Assembly: GCF_027744825.2 (NCBI RefSeq) | Contig: NC_071342.1 | Coordinates: forward strand, 15,271,501-15,335,500 | Origin: Synchiropus splendidus | Taxonomy: Eukaryota; Chordata; Actinopteri; Syngnathiformes; Callionymidae | Reading direction: 5' to 3' | DNA length: 64,000 nucleotides | Part shown: positions 1 to 13,340 of the stretch, one piece after another | Layout of the letters: each line of letters starts with the position of its first letter | Numbering within the stretch: position 1 is the stretch's first letter | The notes under the pieces: model-generated | Databases searched by the model: none | Seen by the model: the letters and a program-made list of their open reading frames with translations, nothing else | What the model was told of the DNA's origin: nothing | Program-made: the position numbers and the translations under genes

Positions 1-1060
1 GATCCTTATCATGGGGGCTGTCGCTTTAACTGACTTCCAGAAAGCCGCCTTTTCCCCCTCGTTTGAAGGGGGCTGGGGGGGGGGGGGCTCGTGTTGAGGA
101 GGGAGGAGGTGGTTTGTTGCCTGCCTCTATTTAGCCAGCCTCATTCTTCTCTGTCCCCTGCAACAGGCGGGAGGGAGGGTCAGCAGCGGGGGAGACGGCA
201 GAGGAAAAGGGGGTTAGCAGAAGGGCCAGGAGGTCTGGTCACGTGAGCAGTAATGGCGTTCGTGCCGGTCCCTTTCAGCCTGTCACAGTAAATCTGTTTG
301 ACTTGTCACTTTGTAAATCATTACGAAGGCTAAAAGCCTCTCTATTGGATTGTGGTGGAAAGGAGGAGGCAGCAGGTTTCCTTTGTGCCGTCTTGACGAT
401 GATGATAATCAAGTTTGTTTCTGGCCATCCTGCTGCGAGGCTATAATTAGCTCGCTTTGTCTTTCTTCTGTTTGGCGTGTTGCTCCTCAAAGCTGAAGTG
501 GAGTCAGAGGTCTGTTGCGTGGAGGTCAACTATCAGCACACTTTGGAAATCCAGGTTTTCTTCATGCTACCTTCATTATTTATTGCTCCCTCTGTGCCGT
601 ACGGATGGAGAAGGAGCACTAATGGAGCTTCAGTGCGTGCAAGGTCTCCCAGCCAGTCAGGGTGAACCCTAACTTGAGGTATGTCTAAAGTTGTAGTGTC
701 ACTTTCTGACCAAACTGGTTGCTGTCTGACAGAAAGATGACAGAGTAGATCACGTCCCTCAGATGGAGTCTGTGCGGTGAGACGTGCCATTTCCTCAGGC
801 AAACTTTCCTGTCTGTGTTCCTCTTCCCCTCGTCGCCTTTTTTTTTCATGCCATCCATCTCCTCTTCCCCCCTCGCCCTGTTCTCTCTCTCCTTTGCCCA
901 AACCTCCCCACCCCCCCATTCTGTTCTTTGGTGTGTGCGCCAGCAGCACTCATGCCTGGAACAGAGCGCCAGGGTAGACATCTGTCGTGCAGTGTCCCTG
1001 ATCTGATCTGTGGCTCAACGTAACGGGGTCAGGAAGAGGAGCAGCTTCTAGACCAGACTT
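1..1060. other. non-coding stretch with pyrimidine-rich and purine-rich patches
   Basis: No gene is supported. The start is GC-rich with a 13-base G run at 75-87, followed by GGAGG-rich DNA. Bases 820-930 are strongly C/T-rich on this strand. The overlapping open frames here on both strands come from that low-complexity composition and not from coding constraint. Confidence 0.6.
75..87 (+). repeat. G13 homopolymer tract
   Basis: An uninterrupted run of 13 G is read directly, flanked by more G-rich sequence. Runs like this can form G-quadruplexes and are prone to sequencing length error. Confidence 0.9.
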
Positions 1061-3390
1061 TGTTCGAGCTTTATTTATATATACATGTATCTAGTCTTGA
1101 ATAGGTATGGGAATGGCAGTGTGAGTTCGGTACACCACTACATCGCAACATGTGAAGATGGAACATCACTGATGGACTTGTGAGAGTGACTTGGAGATGT
1201 GGCTCACTATTGACCCCTCCATAGAACTAACAAACATATGAATCAAATTCAAATGACACCTTTACATAACTATTTATTTAAGTGTAATATAGTATATCAT
1301 ACAGTGTTATAGAGTAAATAGCATTTGTTAGTTGCCTTTTTATATTCTTCCTTTCAATTACAGTGAAACAAATTGGAATAATTAGCGGTCCGATTTTTTT
1401 CACTCTCGACCTACAGTTTTTATTTTTTCCTCACATAATCCTAAAAATGAAAAATGATTTGGTGTATTGTTAATCTGTGTGCTACTTGTATAATTACTAA
1501 TTGCACTTTCCTTCCAATTTCCTTATGAGTCAAACACTCTGTTGCATTTCTTACTTCAACACTGCTGCAGTGTGTTTACGACCTTCATTTAAACTACTCG
1601 ACTGAACGATAAATTCATGCGAGAATCCAGGCTCTCACACTTGAACCATGGCAACCATGGCACTCAGCAGTTTTAGTTCTCGTGCTTCATATTGTTTAGT
1701 TTTTCTCCCTTGTTGGAAAAGCTGAACTAAGCACTGATGTAAATTTGAAAAGTCTGAAAGTGTTTCCCTCTATAAACTTAAATTCACTTATGTTATTAGC
1801 ACCTCTGCCAGGATTCCTTATTCACTGGCGCGACAGAAATTACGAGAAAATTATGGTGATTCTCCTTCTGGGAATGACTAAACTAAACATTTTTAACAAA
1901 CACAGAACTCATGCGCAGGTGCAGAGCCTGCCGAAAAGTCAGTTATATTTGCCTGTTTGTCAGCTGCTGTGATGTGCAGTTGATCTTAAAGGAGCATTCG
2001 TCAGTTAAACTGGATTTTTTTGGGCGCCTGGGGCAATGCCATTAGTAACTCAGCCGATGACAAGTTGAATGAAAAGCTTGTTAATTGTTGCTGTTCCAAT
2101 GTGTTCAAGTGGTTGTTGCTGAGAATTGACAACCGTACATGGTGTCTGCCAAGTTTGACACTTCACATACCTACAGGGGAGATTAATGGCAGCTTATTGA
2201 TCGTGCTGGGAGTTTTGACATTTATTGTCGGCGTAGCCGTGTCGCCTTTCACTTTCTGGAACTGGTGGAGTTCTTGAAATGATTTTCTACCTGCTTGGAA
2301 TTCAATCCAGTCAAACTTTAATGTAATATCATTTAATTGTAAGCGGGAACATAAATAACTTCTCTCCCGACTTAATTGTTTCATTGTTATAAATATGTAT
2401 TCATAAACATATTTCCTCTTGTTCCAGTGAGCTACCACCCAGCTACTCTTTAAGAAAGCAGTTGTCGACTTGCTGCTTCACAAGACAGTGGCAAGTCGTT
2501 TTTTAGAATGCATATATTGTCAGTCAGCGCTAGTTTCTGGTCAAATACTTTTCATCTACAAAAAAAATCCAGACATTGTTTATTGTTTTTACAGTCTGAT
2601 CAAGTTTAAGACTTTTAATTAACGGAAAATAAAAATTCATTGCATTAAAGACAGACATCTTTAGGTCAACAAGGATGCTACAAACAGGCGGCACAGTTGA
2701 GACTAACCATTTTCTATAGATGCACCAATCTGTTTGCTGACATTTTTTACAGCTCAGACCCCCTTCAACAAACGTTAATTCAGAGAAGTTGGACCAGCCC
2801 AAATGTTAACAAAAGCCACCTCTTTCCTAAAATGGTCAACACCAAACTCAAACATGAAATAAACAGACATTTACATCTTGACTCAGCGGCCAACACCCTT
2901 TATTGTAGCTTGGGGTTCCTTAGATTCAAATGCAGGCCTGGGTAGCGCACCGCTCACTCTAGAATATAATTTTTAACTCCGTTTTATTCCTTGATATGAA
3001 AGAGACTATTATCGCCTGCTTTTTAGTTTAACTCGAGGACAGACTGGAGCTGTGTTGAGTTGTGTAGTTGGTATCCCAGGATTAAGTAGCTCTTTGGCAG
3101 GCTGCTCTTCCGTCTCATACAAGAAAATGTCTCATTTTTTTACTTTAATTACCTTTTTATGTGTTACTGTCTTCCCTCATTACTTCTTTGTTAAACACAT
3201 TTGCAACACAAAAATCAGGTTTAGGCAAAAGTACAGTATTTGGATATGAGAAGGTAGAGGCCATGTCAGTCCTTTCTTTCCAGTTCTGTTTTGGAAGCCC
3301 GGCTCTGAGAGTTGATAGGACATTGGCATGTGACCTATCTAGTTTTCAGTCGGTTTAAGTAGGGATTGCTATTATGAACAACCTTACAAT
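1061..3390. other. AT-rich spacer, no feature supported
   Basis: No gene, RNA or well-bounded repeat is visible. A frame ending at 2277 (+) encodes a hydrophobic stretch near its C-terminus, but it has no ATG start and no family resemblance. A short tandem word (accatggca) occurs twice near 1646-1662. Confidence 0.5.
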
Positions 3391-3565
3391 TCAATTTGAT
3401 TTGGATTTTCTAGCTTGTAATTCGATTCACCAGCGATTCAGTTTGATTCCAATTCCATCTTATTTTGCGGCATTTCACTGAAGATGTGTATCACAATGTA
3501 TCGCTTCACTATTCCTGTATCAGGATACGTATCGTATCGCAAGATACCTGCCAATATACTGCCCT
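3391..3565 (-). mobile_element. dispersed-repeat fragment, 'tgtatattggca' family, copy 1
   Basis: Read on the minus strand the block begins near 3565 with a form of tgtatattggca, followed by alternating cgatac/gtatcg words and then an AATTCGATT-type AT-rich body. Bases 32506-32585 on the plus strand share this head, so the two are diverged copies in opposite orientation. From memory similar GATACGATACG-rich repeats are frequent in fish genomes. The superfamily cannot be assigned and the ends are approximate. Confidence 0.5.
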
Positions 3566-5440
3566 ATTGCACGTTATATCCAGTGCTCTTGGGTAGAGGG
3601 GCACATCTGAATTGAAGATAGACAAGGCAGTTTGAGAGAAGTTTGAGAAGAACTGTTGCTTCTATGTGCAGATTGGTGCATCAACTCCTTCAGGCTAGAG
3701 TAACAACCAGGTTTTTGTATGACTTATGTAGATATTTATGACTAATGGGAAATGCTCCACACGTCATAGCAGGGTTGCAAACACGGAGCTTAAGTTTTTA
3801 TTTATTTTCTAAATTCTAAACATGCTTTACAAACTGGTGTCTGCTTATGGTGTATTTTAAAACAAGATGATTGTTTACAAATATATTACTTAGAGTAAAA
3901 TACACTTTGCTAAGATATTCTTGGATGTGGATTGAACAAACTGCTGGACTTGACAGCAAAGACGGAATCATCAGAAGTTTTTTTATGATGTTCTTCAATT
4001 GACGAAAGCAAAAGACCATAACACAAACCTTTTGCTCTTTTCTGTTTACTTATTTGTCACCCTGATTTCATTTCCTGACAACGCTCTGTGTGGAGCTTGC
4101 TCCTTTGCTTCTGAAAGTACACCATGCTTGCTACTTCAATAACTGACAATTGTTGTTCTGCAAAATAAAAAAAAAACAAGAAAGCAACATTGACAGCCAC
4201 AAAGTGATGGATTGCCAGTCCAAAATAAAATTTTGAGTCTCCAAAAGTTTATTTAAATTTTGACAAGAGGAAACGGAAGGATGTATGAAAGTGTCTCTGC
4301 GAACCTGTGATGTGCTTTTAAAAATGGCTGGTACTCATCAATCAAGCCCGTCGTGTGTCTAATAGTCCCTGGCACCGTTTTCCTGGCGCTGTCAGAGGAA
4401 GATGACATCCTCACTCTTGATGTCACTACAAAGCTGTGATTGGTTTGACTATTTTCTCCATCTGGTTGAAAGGACTGTCAGGGAACACAGCGTCAGACCC
4501 TCTGAAAGGATTATTTCAAAATAAATTGAGTTGAAATGAAATCGCAGATAAAGCTTGGAAGTGTGCACTGGAAATATGAGTTGTGGTCCTTTTCAGAGTC
4601 AAAGTCTTTGACCTATCTGATTAACTGGGAAGCCGGAGGGAACGGTCGGTCTACTCAGAGATTCTGACTCACTAGATTTGGACTTCAGAATGTCTGTTGT
4701 GATTCAGACAAGTCGGGGGCAAAATAGCTGCAAATGAGGAGCAGCTATCCACAACAGTGTGTTATCGGAACGGAATATCTGGCATTGTATTGGTTTAGTG
4801 TGAGTGTGCAAATGTTTAAAGGACAAATAAGAAGCGCAGAAAGCAAATATAAGGACTGTTTTTACAGGAAAAGCAAGACTGTCTGTGAATAAATGGGAGC
4901 ACACTGTAATATTAGACGTAATCTGAGGGTATTTCTTTGCACAACAACAGCACGTTTGCAAATGTACATATGACCAGGCAAGGAAAAAAAAAGTCAATGT
5001 ACTTTTTCACCGGAATAGAACAAGCTACTCTGCAAATGGAAGATAACATTCTCAAAGCAAATATTAGCTCCCTGGCTCAGTGCATTAATTGGCCTCGGCG
5101 TGCCAGCAGTGCACTGGCACACTATAAAGATCTCTTTCATATGCGACTGTTGGCGGCCGCAGCAACAAGCCGCCACTTGTTTCTTCATTGTCATAATACG
5201 TCTCGCTGCATCAGCAGGCCGACATGTTCTGGAGAGCTCTGTTGAACTCTCAACTACTTCTTAATGTATTTACAGTTGTAATGCTTGCTGTCATGGAAGG
5301 TGGAGGGTATAAGCCTCGGGAAAATGCCGCTACCTGCTCCTTTGATAATGGTGAGCTGACCAACCTGATTGTACAGACATTTATTTGCATTTGCATTTAT
5401 TTTTTAATCCCTTTTGTTTAATGTTATCGTTCAGTTTTAA
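3566..5440. other. AT-rich spacer, no gene supported
   Basis: Nothing was recognised apart from two overlapping octamer-type words (ATTTGCAT at 5383-5390 and 5389-5396). No open frame has coding character. Confidence 0.5.
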
Positions 5441-5509
5441 ATGTCCAAATGATTTCAGCTACTTTCTGGATATTCCAAACTCAGCTTTTGTCACTTTAAA
5501 TTTCTTCAG

Positions 5510-5542
5510 CGTTTACTACAGTCAGAAGAGGTGAGAGTGGAT
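5510..5542 (+). other. candidate microexon with tandem donors (prediction)
   Basis: The sequence shows a pyrimidine-rich acceptor ending in ttcttcag at 5502-5509. A donor GTGAGA follows at 5531 and a stronger donor GTAAGT at 5543. The two donors give exons of 21 or 33 bases, both multiples of three, and one frame is open across the longer form (RLLQSEEVRVD). Short alternatively spliced neuronal microexons have this geometry, but such a pattern can arise by chance in 64 kb. No flanking exon is visible. Confidence 0.15.
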
Positions 5543-5545
5543 GTA

Positions 5546-7950
5546 AGTGAAATAGCGTTTTTATGAATGATAAATCCGATTTATTATAAATTTGTACTGA
5601 AGTTTCTGTTTTGAATTTGGGAAATCCAAAATCTCAGCAAGAACAAGAATATGTGCTAAATATATATTATGTGCATGTGGAGTGATAGCATATTATCCGA
5701 CCTCTGCAACTTCTGCTACTCATTTTATACTTCTGAAAAAAGGCTATTCAGAGCAGTCATTTTAAAATCACAAAACCGCTCTCTATTTAATATTCATTCT
5801 CTTTATTATCAAGTTATTATTTGTACTTCCTGATCGTTGAATGGAGTGAATAAATGTTGAAATAGCTTGATTCAGTTGGATATATAAGCGTTGTCATTTT
5901 TTCTAAAAGTACTATGACGGGAGCACATTTCTTTATTTAGACCTTAAAGTAGGCTGAAGTGTAGTTGGTAACAAGACTGCTGCTCCGACTTTTGTCATTC
6001 GATTGTTCCTTCAGATCTGACTTGGATAAGCATCTGCACTGTCTCTCAATAGTCATCATGCCATCTATGCTTAAATATGTATCTTTTTCACATAAACCGA
6101 GTATCATTGATAGATAGTACATGTTTTTGAAACTACATCCCATTGTCCTTAATTCAGATGCATCAAATTGTTCTACTCAGAGTCCTCTCTGTACTTCTGC
6201 GAGGCAGCCGCCTAGAAAAGGTGTTTTTATGCTGATGACAGGCAAGGTCGGAGCGTTGAAACAGAACAGTCCGACTGAGCGAGGGAGGGAGGAGAAAGAG
6301 GGACGGAGGGGAAGTGGAAGAAAAAAAGAGACAGAAAGTGACAGCCAGTGCCACTGCAGCTCTCCTGGTGTACCACCCACTAGTCTACTGCAGCTACAAA
6401 TCACGCGCACGTTGCCGCCGGCACACAGAAGAGCACTGTCAAAATAGTGTTGATGGGTAATTAAGAACACCTTAATGTTTCGACTATCAATTAGAGGCTG
6501 CTGTTCCTGTGCAGCTACGCTGTGTTGGAATAGTGACTCGGTGGATGTCAGTTCAAGGCAGTAAACTGTAGCCGGGTGTGTGTTTTTGTGGCGCTTGTTT
6601 AACCTTGTAGTTGTTTTTAAAGGGTATCAACGGTGTTATGGCTTTTTGTGAGTGCCGCTGATGCACATCGTGTCCTGTGTGACTTTGACCAGATGGGCCT
6701 GCAAGCTTTCTAGAGCAGAGTGAAGCTTCTCCGACTGTAAAGTTTTGTTTTTTTTTTTGCCTCGTTGACAAAACAAATTAGTGAACTAACGGCTGACAAA
6801 TTTTTACCGGCACTTTTAATGTCTGTCTGCTTCCCTGACAGTTACCCGTCATCGTAACTCATTGTAAGTTTCACCTCGATTTGCTCCTTTGACAGGTTTC
6901 AATCATATAATTTCCATCTCTAGAATGCACTGGCAGTCATTGTAGCATCGTTCAGTTATCATTGCTAACAAAAGCTCTACTCCACCGTAGGTGAATAATT
7001 TTCCCGTCTACTCAAATTTTCTCTAGGCGGGAGTACCGGCACTTTTGCTAACATTTACGGAAAAGTTCACTCATGCCGCATTGCTTTACCGGTGACGTCA
7101 CTAGAAATGATGCATGTTACTAAATGTAGAATACTGTTAACGTTGCTTATATTAGGTTTTCAGGGTTGTATTTTTTAATTTATCTGTTGTATATCCGATA
7201 TAGTTTATTTAATGTTCCGATTATGTTTGCACTATTTTTTTTTAATTTCAAAAACATTTATGTTCAATTGCACTCTAGTGTGAATATGCTGTTTATTAAT
7301 GTTTTCAATGTAAATCTTCTAAATAGTTTCGCAAAATGACTTGGTCTTTCGTGTAATGGGAAACACAAGACAGAAGTCTGTTACGGTGACTCAACAAGAG
7401 CTGGTTATGCCAGCACAATGCGTACTTGTACTGGCTACCTTGTTAGCATGTTAGCTTTGTTTTGCTAGACATTGAGGTTGACATTGAATGACGCTGTCAT
7501 AAAACAGTATTATACGACGCAGTATACTACAACAGGACTATGTACTGTACACTATTGGCATGGGATGGCTATTGCATGTAGCTTACTTGTAGATTGGATG
7601 AAAAGGTTGTTGAGAGTTTGCCTCTCACCACTAGTGTTTCAGTGTACTAAGCGTACCTCAGTAACTCATCTCCGTGCTGCACTCAGCTTAGCTGTTTTAC
7701 GATATACGGAAAAGGTGGTCACTATGGAAAGCAGCTAAAATCACAATCATGTCAAAATAGTAAAACCACCGTCTAAATAATCAATCTGCTATTCAAACAG
7801 TTCTCGGCTGCGGCTCCATCCGGAGTAAGCGGTCGGTTGAATATTTCCTCGCCGTGGTTAACATCTGCTATTTTCTTATTAACCCGCATCTATTACACCA
7901 AGACCTCAGCTTACTTTTACACTTCCACTGTGAACAATTTAGCAATTTTG
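5546..7950. other. non-coding spacer
   Basis: No gene is supported. A 13-base word (taccggcactttt) is repeated in direct orientation at 6805-6817 and 7034-7046. A full palindromic CRE-type octamer TGACGTCA lies at 7093-7100. Neither is enough to name an element. Confidence 0.5.
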
Positions 7951-8290
7951 TGCCGTCATTATCCTAATTTGCCCAAGTGAAAATAAGGGAAAAAGGCATT
8001 GTGTTCCCCGGTGATCAAGTGGGATGTTTGAACGTGGGCCTTGCACCTTCAAGAGAGATTTGATACGTGAGGGCTTGAAGTGTTTTTGATGGAAACTCCA
8101 TTAATGATTGATAACGAGAGGAGAGCGGTTAAAAATCTCGCTGCTCCAACACTATTAATTATTGAAAGGGCTCCTTGCGTTTTGGTGGCACATAAAATAT
8201 CAGTGGCAATCGAGCAATCTTGTATTTCTGGTGAGAGAATTAGAGCGGTGTGAAAAATTTCTACTTGTAAAATGAGTAGATATTTGGGGG
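7951..8290. promoter_or_regulatory. candidate conserved regulatory block
   Basis: This block of complex, non-repetitive sequence contains homeodomain-type words: ATTAATGATTGATAA near 8100 and ATTAATTATTG near 8154. It lacks simple repeats and open frames and resembles vertebrate conserved non-coding elements in texture. This is inference from composition only. Confidence 0.25.
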
Positions 8291-8310
8291 CTGTTTCAGT
8301 AAGGTGTTAT

Positions 8311-8560
8311 TAGAGTTGTCACGATACTAAAATTGCACTCTTGAGGAAAATAATGAAAAAGAAACACCAGCTAACTACGTTTCACTGAATGATAATGCCA
8401 AATAAATATGCCTCCTGAGTCCGAGCAGTGGGCACATTTCACATTAGTATTGATACCATGGCTAATATTGTATCCAGATACGGCGTTTGGGTATTGATAC
8501 ACAGAAAAGTGTCAATATTTTTGACAGCCTTAGGTGTTTTTAATTGTAGTATAGGTTCTT
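8311..8560 (+). mobile_element. dispersed-repeat remnant, 'gttgtcacgatac' type
   Basis: The block opens with gagttgtcacgatactaaaa and later carries GTATTGATACC and TATTGATACAC words, a pattern I recall from interspersed repeats in many fish genomes. No second copy was found in this window. The ends and superfamily are uncertain. Confidence 0.35.
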
Positions 8561-8615
8561 TTTATACAGGAGATGTTCTTCAGAGAACCACAGATGCGAG
8601 ATGGTTGATGAAAAG

Positions 8616-8878
8616 CAGGTACAGCAGCTACTTGTAAGAAAAATCATCTGTTTTTAAAGATAAAATCTCACTGATCAAAGGTATTTAAACAAAGTGGAAA
8701 CACTGAACATAATGACTTACAAGTCTGTCATAGGATTTTTAATAAAACAAAAAGGAAGAATTTTCCCCTCACTTTCTCTGTTTCGCTATCTCTTCTTCAA
8801 AGGCTGCATTCCGTTCAGTTTTTTTTGGGAGGGGGCGTTCTCCTGCAGATTAAAAAAAAAATCCCGTTGGAAACCCTG
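8616..8878 (+). mobile_element. short non-autonomous DNA transposon, CAGGGTTTCC family, copy 1
   Basis: The right end gttggaaaccctg matches the ends of copies at 28753 and 42539. The left part (tacttgtaag, aaatctcactgatcaaagg, aaacaaagtggaaacactgaaca) aligns with the left part of those copies. The left terminus is degraded (caggtac rather than cagggttt) and much of the middle is missing, giving about 263 bases instead of about 410-430. It has no coding capacity. No clean target-site duplication was seen. Confidence 0.6.
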
Positions 8879-11689
8879 AAATGCAATGAAGAGTTTGTGA
8901 GTTCTCATCGTCACAGTACATATGAGTCTTGAACTTTGCATCTAAAATCTTTAGCATGACTCAGTCGACATTCATGAGGAGAAGCTCTCACGCGGCACAT
9001 GTTGAGTATGATGTCGAACGACTGAGTGGAGGTTTGAAGTGATGCTGGAGATTCGTGTCAGCCAGTGTTCGAGTGCGTGTCAGTAGAAGTTCGCCGCAGC
9101 CTAGTGCTGATTTGAGCGCCATCCAGACGAACTGACAGGCCTGCAGGGTTCTGTGTGTCATCGCCAAGGTTCCCGTCAGTACTTTCAGCAGGAAATCTCT
9201 CAGAAGCCACCGCCGTACTTCCACACTGGAGACCTGATTAAGTCTTTTATGCTGCATGTGGCATCCACGAAGCAGCGCGCTCGGGCCACTCCGCACAAAG
9301 TGCTCTGAGGCTCCTTCAAGGCACGCGAGAGTGGATATTTTCATGATGCATCAAGCATGTGGAGCCTCTGTGAAGGTAATGATTATTGGCCAAGAGCGGA
9401 AAGCGCCTGGAAGCATTTTTCTCTGACGATGCCTCCCTGTTTTTGTGCCATCTAAGTGACACTTTCATTTGCAAGTGTCAGTTTTCAAGTTATTCATTTA
9501 TGACAAAATGGAACCTTACTGCAGGAATAGCTCTTTGGTTGCAAGAGGGAGCGAGGAAAACTGGTGCACAGAAACTCTTGGTGACTTCTTACACCTGGTG
9601 TTTTTCAAACAATGAAATAATGAACTCTGTTTCACATTTGTTTCATGAAATGAAGAAATAGTGAAGTAGTTTGCTAATAACACTTTTTTTTGCCCTCGTT
9701 CCAGGTACATTTTTGAATAGAAAAGGGTTTCTACTTCGCCACACAATAGACAGTGATAGCTTTGGAATAGGAGGTAGTGGTGCATTGTTTTCCAGGGTTG
9801 AGTCAAGACTGGCTTCAGTCAGAGGGAAAACAATTGGAAGGATGGCAAACAATGAAAACAACATCTCTGTTTTTGCAGCGTAGATTTCTCTCTCAACTGG
9901 AGGTCTCTGCCAAACTTAGTGCAACAGTGTGGTGTCTTTGTTTCGTGCCCCACTGTATGACACTCTCTCTTTGTTTAGCAGCTATTAAAGTGGTGTTTGT
10001 GAAATGTGATCTTAAGTATTGTTTGAATTTAGTTTGGGTTTAGACATTTGTTTGTCTTGTTGGGTGAAAACCGGGATGGACAACAATACACAACAAACAA
10101 ACCATTTTCTATGATGATCATTTTGAGTAAACTCACACGACTGGGAAGTGAACAAATGTTCCATTTGTGAAGTAGTTTTAAAAGTAAGCCCACACAATAT
10201 GCTTTGCTTTACTCGATTTTTTTCCCAGCAGACGTCACGGATCTAGTGCTTCCATGTGACCGCTGAAAGGTTCATGGAATCGATAACGTGCTACGCTGTA
10301 TAAATACCACAGCGCTGATGTACTCCATGGCGCGACCTCTTTACTGCGGTTATTAATTTCCTCAAGGAATGAGGAAGTATGTTTTTGACTGTGTCTGAGA
10401 GGGTCGTGTATTTCTATTTCCTCAAGACCCTGCTACGAAGGCTCAGTGAATTAAGTTTGTTTCACACCCGATAGATTTGTTGATTTTACCCGCTGCGCTG
10501 GAGAAAACCATGGACTAAAACACCAATAAGCAATATTTCGAATGAATAAAAGTGTTGGCAAAAATGAGGACAAACCTTTGAATTGAGGGAGAACGAGCAC
10601 ATAACCACTGCACAAATCAGCATGACGTCGTATGGTTTCTTGTTCACGTATTGAAATGTGGCAACAAGCTGGGAGGTCACGTGAGTCAGTTTTGTTATTT
10701 TTATACTTCAGTTACTGATCTTTTTGGAGAGTTAAGACCTCAAAGTAGTTGCTGGCATGATGCGGAATTGGCTATCTTTCAGCAAAGCAGCCATTTTGTA
10801 AACTTCAACTGAAGATTACTCGGTAAATATGAACGTATAAAATGTAATTTTGATGTGAAGCAGTTTTGATCTCGGAATAACACCCGTTAAAATATACAGT
10901 CTTTAGATATTTAGGTATTGTGGTTAGCATTTAGCTTCTTCTCAAAGCCTTATCTGTCATAACTGGATAATGATAAGTTAAATGCTGACTCTTGCTGATC
11001 TTATTAACATTTTTGGATTCACATTTCATCTTTGTCGTCAATCTTCTCCTACTTTGGATATTTTTTACTTTTTTCACTGTAGAAATGAGGCTGTTTCCAG
11101 TATCAACAGTTTTCCGTCCCCTAAGTGATCGGCTGATGGCTGCCTTCTCCATAAAGTCATTGATGTGTCACTGTAGCGGTGAGGCAGCATGTGCTGCCCA
11201 TCTTGTGTCAACAGCAGTGTATTTACATAAGCTGCTTCCTGCCGCCTGCCCGTCCTGGGAGCACCAGGAGCTGCAATAGTGAGGCGGTGTGATTAGATTT
11301 ACAGATGGAGATTAATGTGAACAGAGGTAATAATACAAAGGCATAAAGCACAAAGAAGAGCCGGAAGCACTGTGCTTGACCTTTGTGAACGGTGATAATG
11401 ATGCTCCAGTCTGACGCACTCCTGCTGGGCCTGTAGTCAGTTGAGACAACACTATCATAGTCTGGGTGTGTTTACAGGTACGGTGGTCGGCTTGAGTCCG
11501 AATGTTTGACTTCACTAATCTGTTGATGGCATGTATGAAGCTGTTAGAACATATCAAGCTACAAAGTGAGGGAGATGAGCGAACGCACTCGCCGTCTCCA
11601 CACACACAGATAGCTTGTGCTCAGGAGCTTTCTTCAAGTAGGAAGTGAAACCTGTCTGTCCTTTTGTCTGTCTTCCCATCTGTCCTCGC
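8879..11689. other. non-coding spacer
   Basis: No gene is supported. A 118-codon minus-strand frame at 8988-9344 has no recognisable domain or splice context. The rest is mixed AT-rich sequence without repeats that could be bounded. Confidence 0.5.
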
Positions 11690-11860
11690 TCTGCAAAGCA
11701 TCAGCAGGGTTATTAGAGGAGCCCTATGGCCGCCACTGATAAGGGCCATACCGGCACTACCACTGACAGCATTCCCCGCCTGCGTGGCAAACACAAGTGG
11801 CGGCCTGGCTGGGGGATTACTGCCTGCTGCCATTTCTGCTGATGCCTTTCTTTATGTTAT
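11690..11860. promoter_or_regulatory. candidate conserved regulatory block
   Basis: A GC-balanced, non-repetitive block lies inside AT-rich DNA, with phased GCCGCC, GGCGGCC and CTGCTGCC words and no interruptions by simple repeats. It could be a conserved non-coding element or a decayed exon. Both strands carry frames of about 70 codons, which argues against reading either as coding. Confidence 0.2.
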
Positions 11861-13300
11861 CCTCTCCAGTCAGATGTGCCTCGTTTGAATTACTTGGCTG
11901 ATGTTGTGGAAATGGAACTCGACTCAAAATTTCTACCTGCATACAAATGAAGGCAGGCGCACATGCCTGCAGTGCTCAAGCGCGCACACACCAATGCGCA
12001 ATTTGTTGCGGTACATGTGACGATCATGTACCAGCTGGAATTCCATTTGTCTTCGCCAACATTCTTAACCATGAAAACCTGGCGTGTTAAATGTATTTTT
12101 CTTGAAGGTTTGACTTCTATCAGGAGAGCGTTTCCTGCTGAAAGTCCGTTGGTCAAGGAGGGAGCAGATGTGTAATGATATTTCCAATAAGGTCAGCACG
12201 TGTTGCCGTTGTTTTGAAGTGAGTTTTTCTGTCGAAGCTAACGAAAGAGACGCCGAGATGTTGCGATAATATTTTTTTTTGTTTTTTTCAAGGCAGACGA
12301 CTTAGCAACATTTTGCTACGGGAAGCCGTAACATACTCAACACCAATACAGCACACAAAGCAATAAAACAACATGATTCAAGAATCACGGCCAAAGCTGT
12401 CCCACTTGTCACTTTGAACCCTGGTAGTTTCGATCAAAAATAACAGCATTTTGTTGGCTGTGTCTGAACTATATTAGGTTGGAATGTTATCACCATTTTA
12501 CTGGGCGATATTTCAAATTAATTCATGATTTTCTTGAAATGAAGCATCATTGCTATACTGTGTAGTGTATAATACCATTAACAAAAATGTCTGTTTACAT
12601 CATCCATAAAATAAGGCCTGAATAAAAACTTAAGATAAGAATCCATTTAAATTGTATGTGCTCAAAAAATCCTTGCAACCTGGCTGAAGTTGTAGGTGCT
12701 GGTGGGCATCATCTGCTTCTGGTGCAAGTATGCAGCCTCAACCTGCTCTCAGAGGACGGACACTGGAACCGTTTCTGAAATGAAACAGCACATTATACAA
12801 AGTAGTCAGCGTGACTGCTCCACGAGCGAAGGGACATAGCTTAGCCTAGTGGCCGACGACCAGTGCAGGGATTTGAAGGGTACATTTTTATGCTTTGTTT
12901 TTTTCAGAGATAGATAGAAAAAATGCAGTGCACACCTGGTTCTACTTCGCAGTGAAGAAATGCATTTAACCATTGACGTGATGGTGTTGTCTGACATTGC
13001 AGTTTTGAACAGCGATTGATGAATCATACTTTCTTTCTACAGTCACATGAAAATACATTTATTATTATTTTTTTTTTTTACAACTGAATGCTAATCCTCC
13101 AAAATCAAACACTTCCAGAGCTCTTTTCTTATTCAGCCGGGATATTTCATGAAAACCCATTTTTTGAATGAACTATACTTGCGAAAACAGTATGTTACTT
13201 TAGATGATGTTTTGAGTGGCTATAGGAATATCTGTTTATATTTTGAATTAAGTCCACGTGTGTCACTTTTCTGTTGGACAAAAACATGGTGTTTCACGAT
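11861..13300. other. non-coding spacer
   Basis: Nothing specific was recognised. T-runs occur near 12270-12290 and 13068-13080. Confidence 0.5.
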
Positions 13301-13340
13301 CAGCCTCTTCCGCTTGTTTCTTGCTCCTCCAGGTTCCCCA

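Noticed and set aside
2020..2277. Frame ending in a hydrophobic, membrane-like segment
   Set aside because: Starts at a non-ATG codon, has no homology I recognise, and a hydrophobic run arises easily in T-rich sequence.
2880..2960. Faint tRNA-like word order on the minus strand
   Set aside because: No A-box/B-box pair with correct spacing and no cloverleaf could be drawn.
6805..7046. Direct repeat taccggcactttt 229 bases apart
   Set aside because: Only 13 bases, with no other shared sequence. Not enough for an element.
8988..9344. 118-codon minus-strand frame
   Set aside because: No recognisable family or processed-pseudogene hallmarks (no A-tail, no target duplication).
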